64,000 nucleotides of DNA from SIAQ01 sp963767835. GTDB taxonomy: Bacteria; Planctomycetota; Planctomycetia; Gemmatales; Gemmataceae. How positions within the stretch are numbered: the first letter of the stretch is position 1; each line of letters starts with the position of its first letter. Below are positions 27,075-35,652 of this stretch, in pieces. The stretch spans positions 1 to 64,000 of the forward strand of contig CAVYFY010000011.1 of assembly GCA_963767835.1 (NCBI GenBank). Direction: 5' to 3'. The notes under the pieces are model-generated. The model saw only the letters and a program-made list of their open reading frames with translations, was not told the DNA's origin and made no database searches. A program made the translations under genes and the position numbers.

Positions 27075-28605
27075 TTACTTCTCCGGCCGCAATAACGGAA
27101 ACAAAATCACATCGCGGATCGTCTGTGTATTCGTGAGCAGCATCACCAACCGGTCGATGCCGACGCCGAGGCCGCCCGCCGGCGGCATGCCGTGACGCTG
27201 GGCGCGGATGAAATCGTGGTCCATCTTCGCCATCGAATCTTCCTCGGGCAGCCCGGCGAGCTGCTGCGAGAACGTCTGCTCCTGCATGATCGGGTCGTTC
27301 AGCTCGGTGTACGCGTTCGCCAACTCCATGCCATGCACGTACAGCTCGAAACGCTCGGCAATCGACGGATCATCCTTTTTTCGCTTCGTCAGCGGACACA
27401 GCCCGGCTGGATAATCGTAGACGAACACCGGCCGAGCCGATTTCTCAAGCTGCGGCTCGACTTTGTGCTCGAAAAGCGTGTGGACGAGCACGTCGTGATG
27501 CTTGCCCTCGATGTCGATGTGCGCCTTCTTGCGCCGCCGATGTGACACTGGCTTCATCGCGCATCTCGACGCCGACGTGCTCGCGGAACAGATCGCCATA
27601 CTTGGCGCGTTGCCAGGGCGGCGAGAAATCGAGGGTGCGATTACCATAGGGCCGCACGTAAACGCCGCCGATGGCATCAATGCAGGCGATTGCCATGCCT
27701 TCGGTCAGCTCCATCATCGTCTCGTAATTGGCGTAGGCCTGGTACAACTCCATCATGGTGAATTCGGGATTGTGCTTCGGGCTGATTCCTTCATTGCGAA
27801 AGACTCGGCCGATCTCATAAACCTTCTCCATGCCGCCGACCAAGAGCCTTTTCAAATGCAGCTCCAGGGCGATGCGCAGAAACAGCGGGATGTCAAGCGC
27901 GTTGTGGTGCGTCTTGAACGGGCGCGCCGCTGCCCCACCCGCAATCGCGTGCAGCGTCGGCGTCTCGACTTCGCAGAATCCCTTGGCATCCAGGTATCCG
28001 CGAATCGTGCGAACGATCTTGACGCGCTTCAGCGTGATGTCGAGCAGCTGCGGATTGTACGTCAGATCGAGATAGCGGTGCCGCAGCCGATATTCCATCT
28101 CCGACATGCCGGCCCACTTGTCGGGGTGTGGCTCCAGGGATTTCGACAGGAACGTCAGCTTATCGGCGAAGATGGTCGGCTCGCCGCGCTTGGTCTTGCC
28201 GAAGCGGCCTTCGATGCCGACGATGTCGCCCAGATCGAGTTCCTGGGCCAGCTTCCAGCCGAGTTCGCCAATTTGCTTCTGCCCAAGCATCACCTGCACC
28301 CGGCTCGACCAGTTGGTGAACTCGCTGGTTTCGTGCTTGTCATCGTCGCTGGTGGTTGTGCGCGTGGTGAGCTGCCCGGACCAATCGCGGATGTCGAGCC
28401 AATGGACCTTCCCGCCGATGCGCCGGCTGACGATGCGCCCGGCCGCCTTGACCGCGGGACGCTGATCCTCGGGCAGATCGGCGGGAAGTTGCAGGATCGC
28501 CTGGATCGGTTGCTGTCCGTCAAAGCGCTGGCCCCACGGATCGAGGCCGAGTTGCTCGATATTGCGCAATTTCTCCAGTCGGCTGCTTTCGACGGCATTG
28601 TCCAC
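27075..28605 (-). CDS. lysS: lysyl-tRNA synthetase (class II), one frameshift
   Basis: This is a class II LysRS. It has an N-terminal OB-fold anticodon-binding domain (about 1-150), motif 1 region FCEVETPTLHA, motif 2 FRNEGISPKHNPEFTMMELY, and motif 3 GLGVGIDRLVMLLT near the C-terminus. The frame breaks near 27540, after RDEASVTS; the remaining 155 residues read in another frame from KKAHIDIEGKHHD. The joined protein is about 510 residues, normal for LysRS. The start is GTG at 28605 without a clear ribosome site. Because the gene is essential in most bacteria, a sequencing indel is likely. Confidence 0.88.
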
Positions 28606-28711
28606 GACGGTTTTCGACTTTCGTTAATCTGGGAAAGGACACATCCGATGCGAGAATATGGATTGTAGTCGGGGCGAAAATCCTGTCAATTGCGAGTGGC
28701 GGCGTCTTGGC

Positions 28712-30272
28712 CTCACGCAAAGCCGCAAAGACGCAGAGAGGAAGAACGTAAGAATCGTAAGAATCCCCCCATCCTCGGCCGACATGTGAATCGTCGTCGT
28801 CCCCGTCGCCTCGTCTCGCACAACGTTCAGCGGAATTCGGCCCGTCGGGCACGCTTCGACCTTGCCCGTTCGCTCGTCCACCGCGAAGTCGTCGATCGTC
28901 AGCGACGCGATGACGGCACCTTTGGCGTCCGTGCTTGCCGTCGTCGCGCTTGGCGTTGGACCCGACACCGGGCTGACGACCTCGACATCCAACGCCGCCG
29001 CCTGCTGCACGTTGTCGTCGCTGCCGTACGCCGTGTCCGCCAGCACTTCTTCGGGCAACAAATCACGCTTCTGCAAATCTTCCAACACCGGCATGAGCGC
29101 CTTGGCGTCCGACTCGACCGCGTTGGGGCAAGGCGCGACGATCAACTGCACGTCGTTGGCCGCGCTGCACGTCTCGCTGAATTGGGCTTGATAGCCTTGG
29201 CCCTTCTTGCCGTCGTAGGTCGCGTCCAGGTCCGACGGATTTTGCACGCAGGCGCGCCGGTCTTGGCCCGCACTTGCACGCGATTCTCGACATCTCGCAC
29301 TGCTGCGTGAACACCGTCAGCAACGCCTGATAGCTGGGCCGATCACGCAAGCCCGCATGGTCGGCGAAGTGCTCGACGAGATCACGCATATCCTCGCCAC
29401 CTGCTGTCGGCTCTTGGCCCGGCCGTCGGCGTCCTTGCTCTCCTTGGCCATAAGCTGGGCCTGCGACGGCGCATAGCGTTGCCGCAGTTCGGCAGGCAAC
29501 GCCTCGAAGTCGGCCCGGTGATGGCGTTTGACCTGCGTCAAAAACCGCTTGATGGTGACCGCCAGCAGCCGAGTCGGCCGAACGAAGCCATGTTGCTGAA
29601 GACGTGGGTCGAATCCAGGCGTTGCTTGGCGATGTCGAGTTCGAGCAGATCGATGAGGCGATCGGTGACGTCCTGCATGACTTGGCCCGCGCCTTCGTCT
29701 TCGAGAAAAAGGCGCGATAGCGTTCAAAGGTGCGATCGCACATCTCGTCACGGCCTGGTTCGAGGTTGAGAGCGAATTGCACGTCGGTGTGGAAGAGGTA
29801 GGCCTCGACCGCTTGGGGGATGGTCCAGTTCTGAAACTCTTGCAGAAAGAGCAAGCCGGCGACGGAATAGAGTTCCTTGGTGTGCCGACCGATGTTGGGG
29901 CTGAAATGTTTGCCGAGTTGTTGGGCCGGCATGAGTTCAAGAAGGGCGGTGCGAAAGACGCCCTGCCAGCCGTGGCGAATGCGTTCGAGTCCGAGGGGCG
30001 GAATGAGGCCCTCGAAGGGGTCGAAGAGCCGTCCTTGTTGCGGATTGACGGTGTGGCGCATTATCCATAACTCCATGCCAAGTTAAAGGTTATGGATACG
30101 GCGATCGGCCGGCATCGTCAAGGAGAAAGCCGTAAGTCGGCGCGATACAATAGGTTGTGTCGAGGGGGAATTCTGTCGGGAACGTAAGAATCACTCGGAT
30201 TGATGAGCGCGAAGTTCGACAGCAGAGATCGTCGCCGCGTTATTATCTTTGCGTCTTTGCGCCTTTGCGTGA
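28712..30272. repeat. palindrome split by insertion of IS1182 copy 2
   Basis: The left arm (CTCACGCAAAGCCGCAAAGA, from 28712) and the right arm (CTTTGCGCCTTTGCGTGA, ending 30272) are inverted copies of a dispersed CGCAAAG-type repeat. The truncated IS1182 copy lies between them, in what was the loop. The rest of 28606-28768 holds no gene. Confidence 0.55.
28769..30180 (-). mobile_element. IS1182-type element, copy 2, truncated and frameshifted
   Basis: This copy matches copy 1 (14215-16101) at high identity from 28769 to about 30180. It lacks the C-terminal third of the transposase and the left inverted end. Several single-base deletions break the frame (for example near 29125, 29250, 29290, 29395, 29575 and 29706). 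GTAAGAATC occurs on both sides (about 28758 and 30186), a candidate target duplication. The transposase would start at 30061, as in copy 1. It is non-functional as read. Confidence 0.8.
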
Positions 30273-30391
30273 AGCCTTGAAGTCAACGAAAAAGCGGAAA
30301 TGATTTGAGCGCGGATGGCATCGGCATTATAATCCACCCTGTGTCAGTTCAAATTAATCCGGCAAGATTCATTGTTCGGCCTCGATAGTTT

Positions 30392-30706
30392 ATGCAAACC
30401 GTGCAAGAAATCACATTGGACCAGCTCCGTGAAGTTACTGCGGCCGTCTATGCGCAGGGTCCCGTGGTTGTCCGGCAGGCATATTCAGACTATGGCTGCG
30501 CTACAAAAGAGTTTGCTGGCGCCGAAGCCTTGCTTGGCGATTTGCATTACGAACCCGGCGTGGGGGACGTTTTTCGCCAGTACACGCTGTGGTATCCGGA
30601 GGCCAAAGGCCATACTCGCGAACGGCGAATCGCCCTGAAGCCGAAAGCGTGCAATGGACATACCTTCCGATTCTGCCAGGAAGGCTGGGGGTTAATCCAG
30701 TTGTAG
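30392..30706 (+). CDS. hypothetical protein
   Basis: This 104-residue protein (QEITLDQLREVTAAVYAQG, then VVVRQAYSDYGCATK, KACNGHTFRFCQEGWGLIQ) has no membrane segment. The C-terminal part resembles short planctomycete proteins found in several copies, but I cannot name a family. No strong ribosome site was seen before the ATG. The 306 bp downstream (30707-31012) hold no gene that I can support. Confidence 0.5.
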   Translation: MQTVQEITLDQLREVTAAVYAQGPVVVRQAYSDYGCATKEFAGAEALLGDLHYEPGVGDVFRQYTLWYPEAKGHTRERRIALKPKACNGHTFRFCQEGWGLIQL

Positions 30707-31012
30707 TGCGACTTCCGAGAACACCCGCTCATCGAGTGCCGGATCGCAGTTAATTCAAAGAGTCGCGCCAACACTTGGAGCAGCGCTTCTCCCGGCTTGA
30801 AAAGTCCGGATTCCTGGGATTGGACAGTTGTGGAAGATAAGGCTGGGCGGCTGGTTCGTATGTTGCGTCGGCTGGGTAAGGGCGGCCGAACAAGGCGTCG
30901 CACTTGATTATTATCGGATGCAATACATTGTGAAAAGGTGTCAGGACTCTTTCCGGCAGAACTTCACGAACCGGCACAGCGTCGCGCCGAGCGGATACAC
31001 CTGGAGCCGCAT

Positions 31013-31606
31013 ATGATTCCTTTCCACCTCACCGGCGAAGCGTTGTGGCAACGCATGGAGCGAGCAGTGCAAAAAATCCAAGAGCGATTGGAGCGGACGG
31101 CGGCAACCCTGGAACAGGCGAACATTCCGTACGCCATCATCGGCGGCAACGCGGTTCGCGCCTGGGTGGCCCAGGCGGATGAAGCTGCGGTTCGCACCAC
31201 GCGCGATGTGGATATTCTCCTGCGCCGGTCGGATTGGCCCGCGGCGGTCGCGGCGATGGAACGGGCCGGGTTTGTATTTCGGCATGTCAAAGGGATCGAT
31301 ATGTTCCTCGACGGCCCCGGGACCAAAGCGCGCGATGCCGTCCATGTCCTGTTCGCGGGCGAGAAGGTCAAGCCCGAGGACCCCGTGCCGGCGCCTGACG
31401 TAACCGAGACCGAAGCCATTCAGCAACACCGTATCCTGGGCCTGGACGCGCTCGTGCGGATGAAGCTGACGGCGTTTCGCGACAAGGACCGTATGCATTT
31501 GCGCGATATGATCGACGTCGAGTTGATCGACGAATCCTGGTGCGGGCGTCTGCCCTCCGACCTGGCGGCCCGGCTCAAGGAACTCTTCGATAACCCGAAC
31601 GGTTAG
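31013..31606 (+). CDS. nucleotidyltransferase-fold protein
   Basis: This 197-residue protein has the NTase core IIGGNAVRAWV (GGNAV at residues 44-48) and the metal-binding pair D65/D67 in TRDVDILL. A later Asp lies in GIDMFLDGP. It resembles AbiEii-like or DUF1814-like nucleotidyltransferases. GGAG lies 8 bases before the ATG at 31013. No antitoxin-like partner is adjacent. Substrate unknown. Confidence 0.7.
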   Translation: MIPFHLTGEALWQRMERAVQKIQERLERTAATLEQANIPYAIIGGNAVRAWVAQADEAAVRTTRDVDILLRRSDWPAAVAAMERAGFVFRHVKGIDMFLDGPGTKARDAVHVLFAGEKVKPEDPVPAPDVTETEAIQQHRILGLDALVRMKLTAFRDKDRMHLRDMIDVELIDESWCGRLPSDLAARLKELFDNPNG

Positions 31607-31755
31607 CCGCCGAAACGAACATTTTTTTCTTGATCTTCGCGCCGAATCCGTTAAGCTGGCTTCAACCCTTGGCGGCGCCGTGTGGCACTGTCCGCGTCCG
31701 GACTCACGGCTACTGCTCCAGCCCGGTACACCTACCCGTTTTCCCGGAGGATTCC

Positions 31756-32856
31756 ATGAATCGCCTCGCGCTACTGGCCTTGTTGTCGATCGGCATTCTA
31801 TTCACGACGTCCGTGGCCCAGGAAAAAGGAGACATCAAGCCACCCCTTAAGGACAAGGGAACCGCCAAGGACAAGGTGGACACGAAGAAAGGCCCCGTTG
31901 CCAAGGGCAAGATCCGCGAAGGGATTCCGGGCGAAGTTGACATCCATTTTCTCAATGGCAGCACCGTCCGCATGATTATCCAGTCCGAAAAGCTGGAAAT
32001 CGCCACCACCTACGGCAAGCTGTCGGTCCCCATCAAGGACTTGCGAGCAATCGAGTTCGGCCTGCACTTCCCCGAGGGAATGGAAGAGAAGATCGAGACC
32101 GCGGCCAAGGGGCTGGGCAGCGGCGATTACCGCACCCGCGAGAAGGCCGGTGCCGAGCTGGTCGAGCTGGGTCCGTACTCCTACCCCGCCATCATCGACT
32201 TGACGCATGCCAAGGAACCGGAGATCGCCCAGCGGGCCAAGGAACTCGCCAAGAAGATGCAGGCGGCCCATCCCAAGAAAGACCTAAAGGTCACGGTGGA
32301 CGATAAAGTCGTCACCAAGGCCTTCACCATCGTTGGCCGCATCCAGACCCCCATCGTCAAGGCCAAGACCGAATACTTCGGGGACATCGAGCTCGGGCTG
32401 GCAAAGATGCGCACCCTGAAGGCGGTCGGCGGCGGCAGCCTCGACATGGAATTCGCCATCGACGCCGGCAAATACGCCAATCAAGGGCAGTGGATGGATA
32501 CGGGATATTACGTAGACGGCCGCACCCCCATCTCCATCACCGCCAAGGGCCTCATCGACGTTTGGCCGCAGCAGGGCGGACAGTACCTGTCCGGCCCGAA
32601 CGGGTTCCAGGCCATGCAACGCGGCGGCGGGATGCCGTTCGGCGGCGTCGGCCGCAAGATTGGCATGGTCAACCAGCAGCAACACTGCGGCATGCTCCTG
32701 GGCAAAATCGGCGATGACGGCGAAATCTTCATCGTCGGCGAACGCTATGAAGGCAACCCCGAGCACGAAGGCAAGCTCATGCTCCACATTGGCCCCAGCC
32801 AGTGGAACCAAGGATCCGCTGGCAGCTACGATGTCAAGGTCGCCCGCAAGGATTGA
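31756..32856 (+). CDS. secreted protein with a helical HEAT-like repeat region
   Basis: This 366-residue protein has a signal peptide (LALLALLSIGILFTTSVAQ) followed by a Lys-rich linker. A domain with repeated beta strands follows (VDIHFLNGSTVRMIIQ), then a HEAT-like helical segment at about 115-170 (YRTREKAGAELVELGPYS), and then a second strand-rich half. CGGAGG lies 6 bases before the ATG. The type is common in planctomycetes and has no known function. Confidence 0.7.
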   Translation: MNRLALLALLSIGILFTTSVAQEKGDIKPPLKDKGTAKDKVDTKKGPVAKGKIREGIPGEVDIHFLNGSTVRMIIQSEKLEIATTYGKLSVPIKDLRAIEFGLHFPEGMEEKIETAAKGLGSGDYRTREKAGAELVELGPYSYPAIIDLTHAKEPEIAQRAKELAKKMQAAHPKKDLKVTVDDKVVTKAFTIVGRIQTPIVKAKTEYFGDIELGLAKMRTLKAVGGGSLDMEFAIDAGKYANQGQWMDTGYYVDGRTPISITAKGLIDVWPQQGGQYLSGPNGFQAMQRGGGMPFGGVGRKIGMVNQQQHCGMLLGKIGDDGEIFIVGERYEGNPEHEGKLMLHIGPSQWNQGSAGSYDVKVARKD

Positions 32857-32877
32857 GCCCAAAAGGCCAAAAGCCAA

Positions 32878-32960
32878 TTAGCCACGGATGAAACACGGAT
32901 TGAACACCGATAAATGCCAACCATCGCTTCTGGCATTATCCGTGTTTCATCCGTGGCTAA
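32878..32960. terminator. long palindrome with T-run between convergent genes
   Basis: Arms TTAGCCACGGATGAAACACG and CGTGTTTCATCCGTGGCTAA pair perfectly (23 bp each with AT) around a 37-nt loop that can pair further. A T7 run follows at 32964-32970. It lies between convergent genes and could terminate the upstream gene. The sequence is of a dispersed palindrome type. Confidence 0.65.
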
Positions 32961-32974
32961 GAGTTTTTTTGTAT

Positions 32975-33991
32975 TCACTCCGCCGGTGCCGGATGTGGAT
33001 AATCTTGCGGCAACACCATCCGCTCCAGCCGGCGCTGCCCGCGCAAGAGCGTGATCGTCGCCGGCACCTCGATCGGCAATTGCGTCAACAGCTTGTGCAA
33101 ATCATCAACGCTCGTCACCGGGTGATCGCCGATCGAAAGGATTTGATCCTCCGGCTGCACGCCCGCTTGGTCGGCCGGGCCATCCGCCTCAATCGACAGC
33201 ACCTCGACGGCAGTCTTCTGTTCGACCTCCAATTGCAATTGCAAAACACGCGGGATCGGCACCGTGCGGACGTGCAGGCCGAGGTAGCCGCGCAGCACCT
33301 TGCCGTGCTTGAGCAAAAGCGGCACGATGGTGCGGGCCATGTTGATTGGGATGGCGAAGCAGATTCCCTGCGCCGGAGCGATGACGGCGGTATTGATGCC
33401 GATGACATTTCCTTGACTATCAACGAGCGGCCCGCCCGAATTGCCCGGATTCAAGGCGGCATCGGTCTGGATCACATCATCGACCAGATGGCCGGTGATG
33501 GTGCGCAGCGATCGGCCCAAGGCGCTGACGACGCCGGCGGTGACGGTAGATTCGAACCCGAACGGGCTGCCGATGGCGACGACGAGCTGGCCGACGCGCA
33601 ACTTGGCGGAGTCGCCGAGCGTGGCGTGCGGCAGCTTGTTGCCCTGCGCTTGCACCACGGCCAAATCGGTCCACGGATCAGTGCCAACCACGCGGCCATC
33701 GATTTCCTGCCCGTCATTGAGACGAATGCGCGCAGCCGGGAAACGGCCGACGACATGGGCGTTGGTCAAGAGGAACCCGTCGGGGGTGAAGAGGACACCC
33801 GAGCCGCTGCCGCCGTTGCGCCGATCGCCGACGCGCAGATTGACGACGGCCGGCTGCATCCGCTCGGCCACGGAGACGACGACGCGCGAATAGGCATCGA
33901 GCGCGTCGATCTCCTGGCGCGGCGGCTGCGGGGCCGACGCGGACAACGGCTCGAAATCATCATTGATCAGATGCGGCAGGATGCGCGACAT
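32975..33991 (-). CDS. HtrA/DegP-like trypsin-type serine protease with PDZ domain
   Basis: This 338-residue protein has a catalytic triad of H79 (LTNAHVV), D109 (TDLAVV) and S185 (NPGNSGGP), and a C-terminal PDZ domain at about 240-330 (GPADQAGVQPEDQILSIG). No signal peptide is present at the start chosen (33991, GGGGAGA 6 bases upstream), nor in the in-frame extension. It may therefore act in the cytosol or need an unrecognised export route. Its start overlaps the upstream thioredoxin-like gene by 32 bp. Confidence 0.85.
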   Translation of the reverse strand: MSRILPHLINDDFEPLSASAPQPPRQEIDALDAYSRVVVSVAERMQPAVVNLRVGDRRNGGSGSGVLFTPDGFLLTNAHVVGRFPAARIRLNDGQEIDGRVVGTDPWTDLAVVQAQGNKLPHATLGDSAKLRVGQLVVAIGSPFGFESTVTAGVVSALGRSLRTITGHLVDDVIQTDAALNPGNSGGPLVDSQGNVIGINTAVIAPAQGICFAIPINMARTIVPLLLKHGKVLRGYLGLHVRTVPIPRVLQLQLEVEQKTAVEVLSIEADGPADQAGVQPEDQILSIGDHPVTSVDDLHKLLTQLPIEVPATITLLRGQRRLERMVLPQDYPHPAPAE

Positions 33992-34373
33992 GGTTGGTCT
34001 CCCCTGGAATGGCCGGTTCATCTCCATTGTAGGGGGCCAGGTCAACGGCCGTGGGACTGATGGCGTCCAGACCTTGGCGAATCTGACCTTCGCCCGGCCT
34101 GGCTAGCTGGAGCATCACCTTGCCGTCGCGGAGGAATACGAGAGATGGCCAAAGCTTGACGCGAAACGATCTGCCGAGCGGCCGCCCCTTGCCGTCATGG
34201 ATCTTGATGTGCTGAACGTGCGGATAGCGCGACAGCAACTCCGCCAAGATCGGCTGCACCGCCGCGCAATGCCCGCACCACGGCGCTCCGAATTCCACGA
34301 CGAGGGGGCCTGGGATGGCGTTGATCTCAGTCCGCGTGGGCTCGCGGTTGGTGTATGCGCCGGTGAATGGCAT
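33960..34373 (-). CDS. thioredoxin-family protein
   Basis: This 137-residue protein has the active site WCGHC in VVEFGAPWCGHCAAVQP and a cis-Pro region LWPSLVFLRDGK. The C-terminal 30 residues are an extension beyond a normal thioredoxin. No signal peptide is seen. AGGAGG lies 8 bases before the ATG. The 3' end overlaps the protease start, so co-translation is likely. Confidence 0.8.
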   Translation of the reverse strand: MPFTGAYTNREPTRTEINAIPGPLVVEFGAPWCGHCAAVQPILAELLSRYPHVQHIKIHDGKGRPLGRSFRVKLWPSLVFLRDGKVMLQLARPGEGQIRQGLDAISPTAVDLAPYNGDEPAIPGETNHVAHPAASDQ

Positions 34374-34422
34374 GTCCGCGCCTCCTGAATGTATTCTACG
34401 CTTTGGGACGAGGCGTGCGTCG

Positions 34423-35370
34423 TCAAATCCGCTCGATGGTCAGCGCATTGGCCCGCAGGAACACCTCGCACTCCGCGCGGGTGAAGACGCCTGGCGTGGT
34501 GCCGATGGCGCGGACGCAGCTCGCCCCCAGGGCACTGGCGATGCGCAAGCAGTCCTCGGGGCCCAAGCTGCGCAACAGGCCGGAGATGAAGCCGGCGTCG
34601 AAGGCGTCGCCGCTGCCGGATGCGTCCACCACCGGCGTGGCGAAGATGTCGGCGCGCAGCCGCAGGTCTCGCTGCACCAGGATTGCGCCGTCGCCTCCGG
34701 CGGTGATGATCGTCGTGCCGGCGCCGAGCCGTTGAAAGATGGTCGCTTGTTCGAGCGGGTCATGAACGCCGGTGATGATTTCGGATTCCTGCTGGTTGGG
34801 CAGGAAGACATCCACGTGAGGCAACAGGCGCTCGAACTGCGACAGGTCCGCATTACCCGGGATGACGATGTCGAGCACCGTCTTGACGCCACGGGTCCGG
34901 GCAGCAGCGAACAGCGTCGCCAGGTCGGTCTGCGTCAGGCCGGGCAATGCGAGGTAGCCGCCGACGTAGAGCACTTTGACGTGATCCAGCATCGCCAGCG
35001 GAATGTCGGCGGCGCTGAACTCGCGGTTGGCGCCGAAGGTGTGAATGAAGCGCCGGTCCTGGCCCCGCACATTAACGATCAGCGTTTGGCTCGTTTCCAG
35101 CGTTGCGCTCGTCTTCAGGCAGGTGCCATCGACCCGGGCGTCGTGCAGGATGTCGGTGACGACGCGGCCAAAGACATCGGCGCCGATGCGCCCGGCAATG
35201 GCGACATCGATCTCCATCTTCGCAAGATCGACGGCCGTGTTGGCGGCGCAGCCGCCGATGCTCAGCAGCATGCCGTCCGCCATCACCAGTTCGCCGGCAG
35301 CAGGCAAATTCGCTATCGGCGTGCAAACATGATCGGCGACAATGATGCCGGCGCACAGCACTTCGGGCAT
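34423..35370 (-). CDS. PfkB-family carbohydrate kinase
   Basis: This 315-residue ribokinase-fold kinase has the N-terminal GGCAANTAVDLAKM block and the C-terminal PfkB signature DASGSGDAFDAGFISGLL with the catalytic Asp. The start at 35370 follows AGAGGA by 7 bases. Substrate cannot be set from sequence; ribokinase, fructokinase or an inositol-type kinase are all possible. It stands alone, with 282 bp of no evident gene to the next start. Confidence 0.82.
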   Translation of the reverse strand: MPEVLCAGIIVADHVCTPIANLPAAGELVMADGMLLSIGGCAANTAVDLAKMEIDVAIAGRIGADVFGRVVTDILHDARVDGTCLKTSATLETSQTLIVNVRGQDRRFIHTFGANREFSAADIPLAMLDHVKVLYVGGYLALPGLTQTDLATLFAAARTRGVKTVLDIVIPGNADLSQFERLLPHVDVFLPNQQESEIITGVHDPLEQATIFQRLGAGTTIITAGGDGAILVQRDLRLRADIFATPVVDASGSGDAFDAGFISGLLRSLGPEDCLRIASALGASCVRAIGTTPGVFTRAECEVFLRANALTIERI

Positions 35371-35652
35371 GGTCGGTCCTCTGCGATGGTTAAAGCTTAA
35401 CACGATATCATGCTTCATCTTATGGCAGAAGCACTTGGAATTCCTTAAGCACCCTGTAAAACGAGCGGATGCCAAAAAATCCGGCTTTCACGGAACCATA
35501 GCTGAATAACGGGGTTAGTTAGAGCCATGTGAACACTGCCAATTGGGAAGAGGATTTCTCATCAATTTCAACTCACGGGATTGATAACCTCATGGTGAGC
35601 GGTGGTGGTCGGCAATTCATTGAAATGGCAAACTCTTGGAGAAGCCGGTCTT

